DNA from: Paraphoma chrysanthemicola | Taxonomy: Eukaryota; Ascomycota; Dothideomycetes; Pleosporales; Phaeosphaeriaceae | DNA: 64,000 nt | Reading direction: 5' to 3' | Assembly: GCA_020744225.1 (NCBI GenBank) | Contig: JAGMWG010000030.1 | Span: 124,001-188,000 of the forward strand | Shown here: piece by piece, positions 40,748-51,100 of the stretch | How the letters are laid out: every line of letters starts with the position of its first letter | Numbering within the stretch: position 1 is the first letter of the stretch | Made by a program: the position numbers and the translations under genes | Notes under the pieces: generated by a model | Told to the model about the DNA's origin: nothing | The model's database searches: none | Seen by the model: the letters and a program-made list of their open reading frames with translations, nothing else

Positions 40748-43022
40748 ATGATGAGTCGACGTATTGTAGTAGCAACGTGCTCACTTAACCAGTGGGCGCT
40801 CGATTGGGAGCACAACCTGGCTCGTATCAAGCAGAGTATACGAGATGCCAAGGAGAGAGGAGCCAGCGTGCGAGTTGGACCAGAGCTCGAGGTAGATTTG
40901 ATCCCATCTTATGCACCGTCGATGCTTGGCAGGAGCGAAGTGATACCGCCAAGATGTGCGCTAACCACACCAGATTTGCGGCTATGGCTGCCTTGACCAT
41001 TTTCTCGAGAGCGACACGTATTTGCACTGCTGGGAAATGTTGTTCCAGATTTTGACCGACCAAACTTGTCATGGCATTCTCCTCGACATCGGTATGCCTG
41101 TCGAGCACGGACGAAGTCGCTATAACTGGTACGAGCATGTCAGATTCGCTACCTCGCCTTGCTAAGGTCAGTAGCAGAATCATAGCGTTTGACGGCCAGA
41201 TACTGCTGATTCGACCAAAGCTCTGCATCACTGGGGAGGCCAATAGTGAGGACAGATATTTCGCAAGCTGGAGTATGCACTGAAGTCAATGCTGACGACA
41301 GCTGCTGATTTGAAGGCAGGCTCGCCCGACCGGATGGAAAGCTTCAGCCTCCCAAAGTCAGTCTCAAGCGTTCATACCACAGTTCCTTTCGGTGATGCTA
41401 CCATTTGTAGCTTAGGATTTTGCATGGCTGCACAGTCCTATGGCGAATTGTTTACGCGAACGACGCCACAGGTTGTCGCAAGCCATGAAAAAGCAACCAT
41501 ATACACCATTTCGGCAGCAAATTATCATCAATTAGGAGCATTCAAGTCACGTTTCAGCAAGCTCTGCGAAGTCTCACGAACAAGGGGCGGCGTGCTCCTT
41601 TACGCCAACCAACGTGGCTGTGATGGCGATCGCGTTTACTATGAAGGCTGCGCCATGATCTTTGTGAATGGGGTCCTTGTGGCGCAGGGCATGCAGTTTT
41701 CGCTCGAAGACGTGGAGGTCATCACCGCTACGATCGATCTGGACGATGTCGGAGCCTACTGGGCTTTGCAGAACCACGGCTGTACCGGTAGCCCCAACAT
41801 CCATCCGCGCGTGAGCTTGGAGTACGAATTCTGTCTCAAGCATGGCAATGACCTCTACTCCAACTGTGTTGGTTGCATCGAACCCATCATTCACCCTACG
41901 AATGTAGAGATTGCTTTGGGTCCAGCATGTTGGCTTTGGGACTACCTCCGCAGGAGCAACGCAGTTGGCTTTCTGGTTCCACTCAGTGGCGGCATTGACT
42001 CCTGCTCCACGGCCACCATCACTTTCAGCATGTGTCGCATGGTTGTCGATGCCGTTACAAACGGCAATGCAAGGGTCGAATCGGAAATGCAGCGAATAGT
42101 CGGAGCGAGTGGGTGGTTACCGAAGACTCCTCAAGAGCTCTGCCATCGCATCCTTCATACGGTATACATGGGAGTCAGCGGTATATCATCCGAGGAGACT
42201 CGCTCGAGAGCTCGTCGACTTGCACGAAGCATTCGTTCCTATCATATAACCATGGATATCGACAGTGTATATCACGCCGAGAAGGACCTCCTTCGCAAGT
42301 ATCTAGGCCATGCTCCACGCTTCGACGGTAGCCAAACAGAGAATCTGGCGCTTCAGAATATACAAGCTCGAATCCGTATGGTCACGGCATATTACTTTGC
42401 GCAGATGCTCCCAAGCACTCGCGGCCGGCCAGGCGCCGGCACTTTATTGGTACTGGGGTCTGTCGGTGTCGAAGAGTGTCTGCGAGGAAACCTGACAAAG
42501 CACGACTGCAGCTCTGCGGACTTGAGCCCGATTGGCAGCTTCTCAAAGATGGACATACGGCACTTCATTCACTGGGCACGATCCGCGTTCGAGCTTCCGG
42601 TACTAAGCGAATTCCTTGACGCAACGCCAACCGCTGAACTGGAGCCCTCGCGCTTCGGTCAATGCGACGCGAAAGACATGGGTATGACGCATCAGGAACT
42701 TTCGACCTTCGCCAAGCTGCGCAAAGAAAGGCGCCTCGGGCCATTCAGCATGTTTCAGCAGCTTCTGTCCAGCTGGCGCGGGGACAAGACACCTCACGAC
42801 ATTGCGCATGTGGTGAAGAAGTTCCATTGCTTCTATGGGATCAATCGCCACAAGATGTCGACAATGACACCAACCTATCACGCAGGGGACAGCAACCCTG
42901 ACAATCGCTGCGATCCAAGACCGATGCTGTATCCTGCGTTTGACGGAAGTTGGAGCTGCAAGCGCATTGAAGAACGAAGCAAAGAAGAGGAAAGAAACAA
43001 GAGTCAGGATGCCATGTCGTGA
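40748..43022 (+). CDS. Glutamine-dependent NAD+ synthetase homologue with altered glutaminase site
   Basis: Four exons (40748-40891, 40974-41128, 41172-41272, 41320-43022; introns 82, 43 and 47 nt) give 700 residues, the usual length. The family makes NAD+ from deamido-NAD+, ATP and ammonia that is released from glutamine by an N-terminal nitrilase-like domain. Domain 1: VATCSLNQWALDWEHNL, the Glu of GPELE, ICGYGCLDHFLESDTY, the Lys of LIRPK. The nucleophile segment, normally xxCEEL after VPFGD, here reads QSYGELF, so the catalytic Cys is Tyr. Domain 2: the PP-loop LSGGIDS, NLALQNIQARIRMV, DCSSADLSPIG, and DMGMTHQELS are conserved. The protein may therefore use free ammonia, or be a divergent paralogue with a lost or changed role. 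Confidence 0.85.
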
Positions 43023-43689
43023 TCTTTTATCTTGAGGGTGTTACGTAACTATGTGGGTCGTAGCGGCTATAGGGAATGCCCTAACAGCAGTAGCGACTTC
43101 TCATGCGTATGAGCACGCGTCGTAATGTAGGCGATGAAAAGTTACCATCGAAACCATCAGCCTTGGCAAGCCGTGTTTTAGCCCTTTTTGTTGCCTCTCG
43201 CTCCGTCTTCTTGTGATATATCGTCCATGTTAGTAAGCAGTATGATGTTGTCATTGAAGACCGGACTGTCAGGCTCGCAGCGAGCAAAGACGCGGAGGGA
43301 GACGTTGTTTCCTGTATTGCATTGTTTGACTATGCGGATGCATAAAATGGCACATAGCACGTGCACACTACGTCCAGTCCACACGCTGGTTTTGGTATAT
43401 ATTCAATGGGGGAGGCTGGAGAATGTCGTGTGTAAAGGGTCAAGATCAAACCCCGCGACGCGTGCGCATTGACCACGCGTACCGGTATGTAACCACCGTG
43501 ATTGAAAATACAGCCAATGCCACGGCGGTGGATGAACACAACTCTGAGTTCACTTCGAATTTGTTAGCGCGGCTAGCTTGGTTCTCTGGTAGTCCGAAGC
43601 TTCTGTAAAATACAAATAGAACATGCAGAGTGCCTTGTGTTGAATGCGGTGCGGTGGTGTTTGCAGCCACTTGCACCCACTACTTCCTC
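43023..43689. other. Intergenic stretch, nothing seen
   Basis: Only short frames; 3' flank of the NAD+ synthetase-like gene. Confidence 0.35.
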
Positions 43690-45180
43690 TGCATCCTCGG
43701 CTGCCTAACGAGTTGCGGGACAACGTCAAGCGACATCTCTCTCCTCATACTGCTGGACTTCGCTCGTCTGAGTTGCCTTAGCCCAGGGCTCTCCTCCAGC
43801 TGTACCTTTACGCTTTTCTTTACGTCTCCCCTTAGGTTTAGCTGCAGCAGCTGCCGCCTGCTTAGCACGCTTCGCTCTCACTGCTTCAAGCTCATCAAAA
43901 CTCATAACAGCTCCTTCCCCCTTCTCCAACAACCTCTCAAGTATATGTCCCTTAGCCGCTCGTCAAGTCATTAGATTCGTCGTTGTCTTCATTAGGAACT
44001 AGATCTAGTCCTACTACAGAATATTAGACACAAAGAATACTCCTCTAGTTAAGGCACTAGGTAGCTTAATTATTTATCATATTCTGCAGTAATACTTTCC
44101 CTTAAGTTATTACTAGCGTCACTAGTGTACGAGGTAATTAAACAGTATCTAACACTACCTCTGCTGTATTCGTGTTACTAACAGTTAACTCTAGTAGAGG
44201 CTTCGGCATACTGCTAAGCACTTTACCTAGATTGAATAGGAACGACCCACACGCGGAGAACCCAGACCGAAGGTTCTTCAGGTGAACGCCTCCTCCCTCT
44301 TCTATTCTCTATCCTCCCTCTCCCTCCTCCCTCCTCCCTCCTCCCTCCTCCCTCCTCCCTCCTCCCTCCTCCTTCATCCTCCCTCCTCCTTCATCCTCCC
44401 TCCTCCTTCATCCTCCCTCCTCCCTCCTTCATCCTCCCTCCTCCTTCATCCTCCCTCCTCCTTCATCCTCCCTCCTCCTTCATCCTCCCTCCTCCTTCAT
44501 CCTCCCTCCTCCTTCATCCTCCCTCCTCCTTCATCCTCCCTCCTCCTTCATCCTCCCTCCTCCTTCATCCTCCCTCCTCCTTCATCCTCCCTCCTCCTTC
44601 ATCCTCCCTCCTCCTTCATCCTCCCTCCTCCTTCATCCTCCCTCCTCCTTCATCCTCCCTCCTCCTTCATCCTCCCTCCTCCTTCATCCTCCCTCCTCCT
44701 TCATCCTCCCTCCTCCTTCATCTCCCTCCTCCTTCATCCTCCCTCCTCCTTCATCCTCCCTCCTCCTCCCTCCTCCCTCCACCTCCGTCCTTGCATAGCT
44801 ATAGAGTAAAAGAAAGTACTCTTCACCTATCGCATTAGCACCGCCTCGCTCTAGTCGTTTTACCTCATCATAATAGACTGCCTCAAGTACAGCAAACACA
44901 AAACATCGCAAGGCTAGAGCTTATAGGTATAGATTAAGAGGCAACATGTCTTTTTCAAGGCAGAATTCAAGAACCTCATAAGTCTCATCGGTCCCGAAGC
45001 AGTTAGATCCCACAATCACTATTTCATATATATAACATATCACGTGTCTGCAAGTATTAATTCTCGTACAGTAGCTACAGTAGTCAAATAACTTAATCTT
45101 GAACATCTTTGCTAGACCCGAGTGGCTCACATTATTTCGCAAAGCATCATAATCGTAGCTACACCGCGCGACCGAAAAAA
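43690..45180 (-). pseudogene. Pogo/Fot1-type (DDE_1) transposase relict interrupted by a minisatellite
   Basis: Successive minus-strand segments match the 3' half of fungal pogo-like transposases in the right order: LEFCLEKDMLPL (about 44985-44950), YYDEVKRLERGGANAIG and LLYSYAR (about 44870-44800), then, beyond the minisatellite, RSGFSACGSFLFN ... MPKPLLELTV (about 44270-44180), and a basic C-terminal tail MSFDELEAVRAKRA (about 43905-43860). Stops and frame changes separate the pieces. The N-terminal half is not found. The order leaves little doubt that one gene was split by repeat expansion between LYSYAR and the AFT/RSGF segment. Confidence 0.7.
44300..44790. repeat. Pyrimidine-rich minisatellite, 17-bp unit
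   Basis: A short run of CCTCCCT units grades into about 22 copies of the 17-mer CCTCCCTCCTCCTTCAT, with one shortened unit near 44720. The plus strand is almost pure C/T, so the tract could form triplex or slipped structures and is likely to vary in length between strains. Confidence 0.9.
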
Positions 45181-45230
45181 GAAGTTGTGTCAATAACCGA
45201 GCCCAAGATGTAACTTAGCAAATTGCTTTA

Positions 45231-45423
45231 CAGTCGCTAGCGATTGCGGCTTCACCCCTGCAGGCAGCATTCCAGTAACCAGTCATCATTAGATCGACGA
45301 TTGACCAATCACATCGCCTGTTTTGCAGCGTACGTATAGCGCTAAGCTATGTACGGAAGGTGGGGCTGTTCAAAACCGTTGCGCAGCTGCGTGCAGGGGT
45401 GAAGCCGCAATCGCTAATGACTG
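45231..45423. mobile_element. 193-bp MITE with the same ends as the 12.75-kb element
   Basis: The left end CAGTCGCTAGCGATTGCGGC and the inverted right end (CAGTCATTAGCGATTGCGGC read inwards) continue into TTCACCCCTGCA on both sides; TA flanks are at 45229-45230 and 45424-45425. The ends match those of the element at 20746-33495 (CAGCCGCTAGCGAATGCAGC then TTCACCCCTGCACGCAGC). It has no coding capacity, so it is a non-autonomous derivative moved by a transposase that recognises these ends. Confidence 0.85.
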
Positions 45424-45472
45424 TACACTCTGCAAGGAGAATGAGACGAAGATATCGTAGCGGCGACATCTC

Positions 45473-45955
45473 TCAGTGCATGTTGCTCTCAGAGCCAATG
45501 TCTGTCTCCCCTAGCGCAACCTCGTGCTCGTGATGCTCTCCATACTCATGGCTTTTGATCATTTCCAGAACATCCTTCAAGACGTCGACCGTGAATGCTG
45601 TGGATGACTGGATATCCAAAGCACAGGCGTCCTCTAGCATGCATAGTGCGACCGTCAGGCATGCGTTGATTTCACGTAGAATTTTAATCGAACGACCTGG
45701 CACTTCTGGATCGCTACATGGGGTGCGCAGTTCCGGAGTAGCTGGGATACGTTCGTCCAGCGACGGAGCAGAATGCGTTTGGGGCTGAGCGTTCTCATCA
45801 ACAGGTGCTACGTTTGAAGCGGATACAAGACCAGACGACGACTGGGGGGAAATGCCCATAGGCTGTCTCCGGGGTCTGTCATCACCGACTCTCACATTTT
45901 TACCGGCAATGCGCACCATTCGTGCCCTTCTACCTGTAGACATTGGGCCAGACAC
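45473..45955 (-). CDS. Hypothetical protein
   Basis: 160 residues. A basic, Arg-rich N-terminus (MSTGRRARMVRIAGKNVR) and a Ser/Pro-rich middle are followed by a helical C-terminal half (SIKILREINACLTVALCMLEDACAL ... FTVDVLKDVLEMIKSHEYGEHHEHE). The amphipathic helix pattern is convincing. Similar tails occur in C-terminal regions of fungal Zn2Cys6 regulators, but no zinc cluster is present here, so it could be a truncated regulator or an unrelated protein. Confidence 0.5.
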   Translation of the reverse strand: MSGPMSTGRRARMVRIAGKNVRVGDDRPRRQPMGISPQSSSGLVSASNVAPVDENAQPQTHSAPSLDERIPATPELRTPCSDPEVPGRSIKILREINACLTVALCMLEDACALDIQSSTAFTVDVLKDVLEMIKSHEYGEHHEHEVALGETDIGSESNMH

Positions 45956-46711
45956 TGTATACGACTCGCCGCTAGGTAGTAGTGTAGCTGACGTCGATAT
46001 CTGTTACGATGCTTTTGCTCCTGGACACAAACCACTGATTTCCAAAGGTCTATGATTGACTGCGTCTTGGTTATAGATGTTCTAGTCAGCTAGACGTCGG
46101 TCAGCATAGTCATATGCCATCTTGTCATCAAGTAAAGCTACATTCTTGGCTCTGGGCTGTTCGGGCAGGTTCCAACGAGCAGCAACCAGTTATGAAATGA
46201 TCGAAGATATTTTCGACACGAGCTACTGCTGAGTTCGTGCTGTGCCCCCGAGACTCGAAGCCGCCTTAAAACCAGCGAGGAGGGATGGCTATCGATACAG
46301 CAAAGGAGATGACGGCTTTGACCTGCCTTCGTTCTCTTATGTTCACACCCAATTTAATAGATATCGCTGGACAAGGTCATGGTCAGCTCCTAGAGGCCAA
46401 GCAAAGGCATCGGACTTTCTGGACGATGAGCGACCGCAAGAATACTCAGGGTGCCGCCCTTGCGCCGTGTGCTGCTTCAGTTTCCTAACATGTAAGTCGT
46501 CACAATCACCTTGATAGGTCTACATGTCAGTTTGCTTTTCATAGTGCTGCTCGTTGATGTCACCCTACCTACTTGGAGATGACAGCTGACATCTCCAACG
46601 ATCGCGAGTCTTGCCACGCTAGAACGCTGACAGCTAGGCACGTACTCATATCATATGAATCTGGCAAGTCTTTTTTCGGCCCTATTGTAGCTAACTGTAC
46701 GCTCAGGTACG
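45956..46711. other. Intergenic stretch, nothing seen
   Basis: Upstream region of the split LPMO gene; short frames only. Confidence 0.4.
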
Positions 46712-47181
46712 ATGTGGCCCTACGCGATTGTGCCAGTGATTACATTGGCTTTGCTTTCCGACTGCCTTGCGCACATGATTCTCAAGTATCCCAAGCCTTA
46801 CGGAGCTCTTACGCTGAACAATTCGCCACTAGAGGCAAACGGTGCAGACTTTCCCTGCAAGCAACGCAGTGGTGTCTATGACGTCACAGTAATGAATCAA
46901 TGGAAAGCGGGGGAGCGGCAGTCTGTCAGCTTCGACGGAACTGCGGTGCATGGAGGAGGCTCCTGCCAGTTCTCTGTGACGACGGATATGCAACCTACAA
47001 AGTCTAGTCGGTGGAAGGTCATCCATAGCGTGGTGGGCGGATGTCCAGCCAATGCTGAGGGCAATCTTCAGGGTGACGAGCATGCAGAAACATTCAACTT
47101 CATAGTCCCTAGAGATCTGCCGAGCGGAAGCTACACGTTCGCCTGGACGTGGTTCAATCGACGTGGTCGCCGTGAGATGTA
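46712..47181 (+). pseudogene. AA11-like LPMO, 5' fragment (split by transposon)
   Basis: Signal peptide MWPYAIVPVITLALLSDCLA, then a mature N-terminus HMILKYPKPYG, so His1 is available for a copper histidine brace. The second brace His lies in VHGGGSCQF, and later family segments are SSRWKVIHSVVGGCP and SYTFAWTWFNRRG. These fit the chitin-active AA11 group of LPMOs. The reading frame stops in the first base of the inserted element (ATG TA|A). The missing continuation (Y-MNCAPV) resumes at 53401, so the intact host gene encoded 332 residues. Confidence 0.85.
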
Positions 47182-47702
47182 ACGTCCATCCCTGCGTAGC
47201 GGGACACCCTGCGTAACGGGACACTTTTCTGTTCGGACCTTCGGCGCCAGGCCAGTGTCACTGTACCAAGCCAAGCTTCACGCACTTTGTTCTGCATATG
47301 TTACTCTTTGCTTATACTAGCCTCCGACTAAGGAGAGCGCGGTGTAGAACTTGCTGTTGATTATTTCTGTCAATAGCGTTTTCAACTCTCTCCTACTTAC
47401 CCCTTGTTAATTAGCGACAATTAATCTTTAACAAGTATTCGGACGCCTAGGAAGGAAGCGCAGATGTCAAAGATCAAGGTCGCGGGCTCTGAAGGTCAAA
47501 TAAGATGAGCAATGTGCCTTCCGGCAGTTTCTCCGTGCGAACAGTAAGACCGCCAAAACTCATCTGCACGGGCGTGGGGCCATTGCTGCTCTTGGCATGC
47601 AGTAGCTTGCAGTAGCGTGCTGAGATTTCTATGTCTGCAATCGTGACAAATCTAACGCTACGCCCACAGCGGAGACTTCCATAGATAGCTGTGGCGCATG
47701 CT
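47182..47702 (+). repeat. Left long terminal inverted repeat of the 6.2-kb element
   Basis: About 521 bp. It begins with two direct copies of CCCTGCGTA(G/A)CGGGACAC, probable transposase-binding sites. Further blocks shared with the right end include GCTCTGAAGGTCAA, TTCCGGCAGTTTCTCCG, GCAGTAGCTTGCAGTAGCG and ATAGCTGTGGCGC. Confidence 0.8.
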
Positions 47703-48113
47703 AAGCGCGCCTACTATCGCACACGTGCACTGTGCTGGCTAAGGCAATGCGGGTCGGCTGTGCCGCCCTGCTTGCAGCCATGCTCCCACCCATACGCTCA
47801 TTTCATGCTGTCTTTAACGCAGCAGCCTTACAGCCTCGCCGCTTACATGCTGCTCTTAATGTATTGCCACGCCTACCCCGCTCAAGACCTGATGCGACGC
47901 TGTCACCAAATCAGCTTCAGCCCCTCCGCTGTCGCGCGCGGCTGTTCGCCTTCGATCGACCGGTTACTGTAATAGCTATCCACCATCCGTCTACATGCTT
48001 ACCTAGAGAGGGAACAGAGAAACTCAGTTGTCGCACTCTGCCTACTAGATTGCCGCATCAAGCCTCCTGTCTCGTTTGTATCGCATGCGCTTGCCTTATA
48101 CCCACACTGATTG

Positions 48114-51100
48114 ATGCATCTCCTGAAGTACGGCGAAAATGGAGACCCCGCCATCACTAGCTTCGACGATAACGAGCTGCCTCCTTACGCGATACTTTCT
48201 CACACCTGGGGAGCGGATGAAGAGGAGGTGACCTTTGCGGACATCGTGAACGGCGGGGGCACGGCCAAGCTTGGCTACGAGAAGATTCGCCTCTGCGGAG
48301 AGCAGGCACGACAAGATGGGCTGGAGTACTTCTGGGTCGATACCTGCTGCATCAACAAGGCAAACAAGGCTGAGCACTCTCTAGCTATTCGGTCCATGTT
48401 TCGGTGGTATCGTAATGCAGCTCGATGCTACGTGTACTTGTTAGACGTATCCGCTCTGTCCGTTGCAGATGAGGCAGAAGCCTGCGCGCCGGTATGGGAC
48501 TTGGCTTTCCGAGAATGCGTGTGGTTTACGCGCGGCTGGACGTTGCAGGAGCTTCTTGCACCTGGCGTGGTTGAGTTCTTCTCGTCTGAGTGGCGCAGGC
48601 TCGGCGACCGGATGTCCTTGAGATCTCAGATCCACGAAGTTACAACCATCCCACATCAAGTGCTCGAAGGCACTCCACTCTCTGAGTATAGCGTTGACGA
48701 GCGACTTCGATGGAGACAGCACCGGCACACGAAGCTAGTAGAAGACGCAGCATACTCATTGTCTGGCATCTTTGACGTTGACATCGCGCCTGTCTATGGC
48801 GAAGGCACAGAACAAGCATTTAGACGGCTTCATGACAAGATCCGGAAGCAGGAAGATAGCTTCCGGAAGCGGGAAGAGTGCCTTCATGACCTGCGTGCTA
48901 CCGATCCCCGCAACGATAAGAGGCGCATCGAGGAGACCAAAGGTGGATTGCTGGCAGACTCGTACCGTTGGGTTTTTGAAAACACAGCTTTCCAGCAATG
49001 GCGGCAAGAGCCACACAGCCGCCTACTATGGGTAAAAGGTGATCCTGGGAAAGGCAAGACGATGCTGCTTTGCGGCATCATCAATGAACTACAGAAGGCA
49101 GCAACTAACGCTGTCACCGTCTCATACTTCTTCTGCCAAGCGACCGATTCGCGCATCAACACTGCTACCGCGGTGCTACGGGGACTATTGTACATGCTCG
49201 TAGATCAGCAACCGTCGCTTATATCGCACATCCGCAAGAAGCACGATGTTGCAGGCGAAAGCTTGTTCAACGACGCAAATGCCTGGGTAGCTTTGACTGA
49301 GATATGGGCGGACGTGCTGCAAGATCCAGATCTGCGTAGGACATATCTAATCATCGACGCCCTCGACGAGTGCGTCACTAATCTTCTAGAACTGTTGGAC
49401 TTCATCGCAAAGCAGTCGTCTGTGTCTTCTCGCGTCAAGTGGATTGTCTCAAGCCGCAATTGGCCAGACATTGAAGCACAGCTAGAGCGGGCAGGGCATA
49501 AAGTAAGACTAAGCCTTGAGCTGAACGCAAAGTCGGTTGCGGCTGCAGTTGCCGTCTTCATCCGGCAAAAGGTGGACCAGCTAGCGCAGGAAAAGCAATA
49601 CAAAGCAGACCTTCGACACACTGTGCTCCAGCACTTAAAGTCAAATGCGGACGATACATTCCTCTGGGTGGCGTTAGTGTGCCAAGACCTTAGAAAGACA
49701 CCAAAGTGGAACGTGCTAAAGAAGTTAACCTCGTTCCCGCCTGGACTAGACTCTCTGTACAAGCGGATGATGGACCAGATAAGCGAGTCTGACGGCGCCG
49801 AGATCTGCCGGCAGGTACTGGCATCGACTGCGATCCTGTATCAGCCTATGGCGATCGCTGAACTGGTTGCGCTCGTGGAGCAGCTTGAGGAGTTAGACGA
49901 CCTGGAGGCGGTACGGGAGATTGTCGGCTTCTGTGGGTCGTTTCTCACCCTACGAGAAGACACAGTCTACTTTGTGCATCAGTCTGCGAAGGATTTCCTT
50001 CTTACAAAGGCATCCGATGAGATCTTTCCTGACGGGACTGGAACCGCTCATCGGGTCATTTTTTCGAAGTCGCTAGCAGTTCTGTCCAGCACATTGTACA
50101 GAGACATGTACAGCTTGAAAGCGCCAGGAAGCGCTATTGAGAACGTCAAACCACCGCATCTTGACCCTTTAGCAGCGTCGCGCTACCCGTGCGTCTACTG
50201 GATCGACCATCTGTACCAGTCGAATGCTTTACGGAGCAGTGTTGGTGGCCTGCAAGCTGAAGACGCTGTCGATGATTTCCTAAGGAAGAAGTATCTCTAC
50301 TGGCTGGAGGGACTTAGTCTTTGCAAAAGTGTAGGGAAAGGCGTTGTCTCAATGGAAAAACTGTGCTCGCTGGTGCAGGTGTGTCGCACAAGATCTACAT
50401 GCCTTTAGTTCGACCTAGACGCTAACGCTAGCAGGAGATGTGTGACCAAGATAAACTTGCTGAGCTTGTTCAAGACGCAAGGCGGTTTATTATGTACCAC
50501 AAAGGCGCAATCGAGAGGTACCCTCTTCAGACATATACATCCGCACTGCTGTTCAGTCCGACAGGTAGTCTGATCAGACAGCTGTTCCAGCACGAAGAGC
50601 CAGAAACAATTGGTATTAGACCAGGTTTGAGCGACGGGTGGAGCGCGTGCCTGCAGACGCTCGAAGGCCATAGCGATTCGGTCAAATCAGTAGCCTTCTC
50701 GCACGACTCGGCGAGGCTGGCGTCGGCGTCGTCTGACAACACCGTCAAGATCTGGGATGCGAGCAGCGGCGCGTGCCTGCAGACGCTTGAAGGCCATAGC
50801 GATTCGGTCAAATCAGTAGCCTTCTCGCACGACTCGGCGAGGCTGGCGTCGGCGTCATACGACAGCACCATCAAGATCTAGGACGCGAGTAGCGGCGCGT
50901 GCCTGCAGACGCTCGAAGGCCATAGCAGGACGGTCAAATCAGTAGCCTTCTCCCACGACTCGACGAAGCTGGCGTCGGCGTCGGATGACAGCACCGTCAA
51001 GATCTGGGACGCGAGCAGCGGCGCGTGCCTGCAGACGCTTGAAGGCCATAGCGATTCGGTCAAATCAGTAGCCTTCTCGCACGACTCGGCGAGGCTGGCG

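Noticed and set aside
41240..41320. Apparent frameshift in the NAD+ synthetase gene
   Set aside because: A 47-nt intron (41273-41319, GTATGC donor, CTGAC/CTGAT branch-like sites, GCAG acceptor) joins the frames in phase and gives the normal family length.
44282..44809. A 175-codon Ser/Pro/Leu-rich frame
   Set aside because: It is translated minisatellite; the adjacent minus-strand transposase relict explains the locus.
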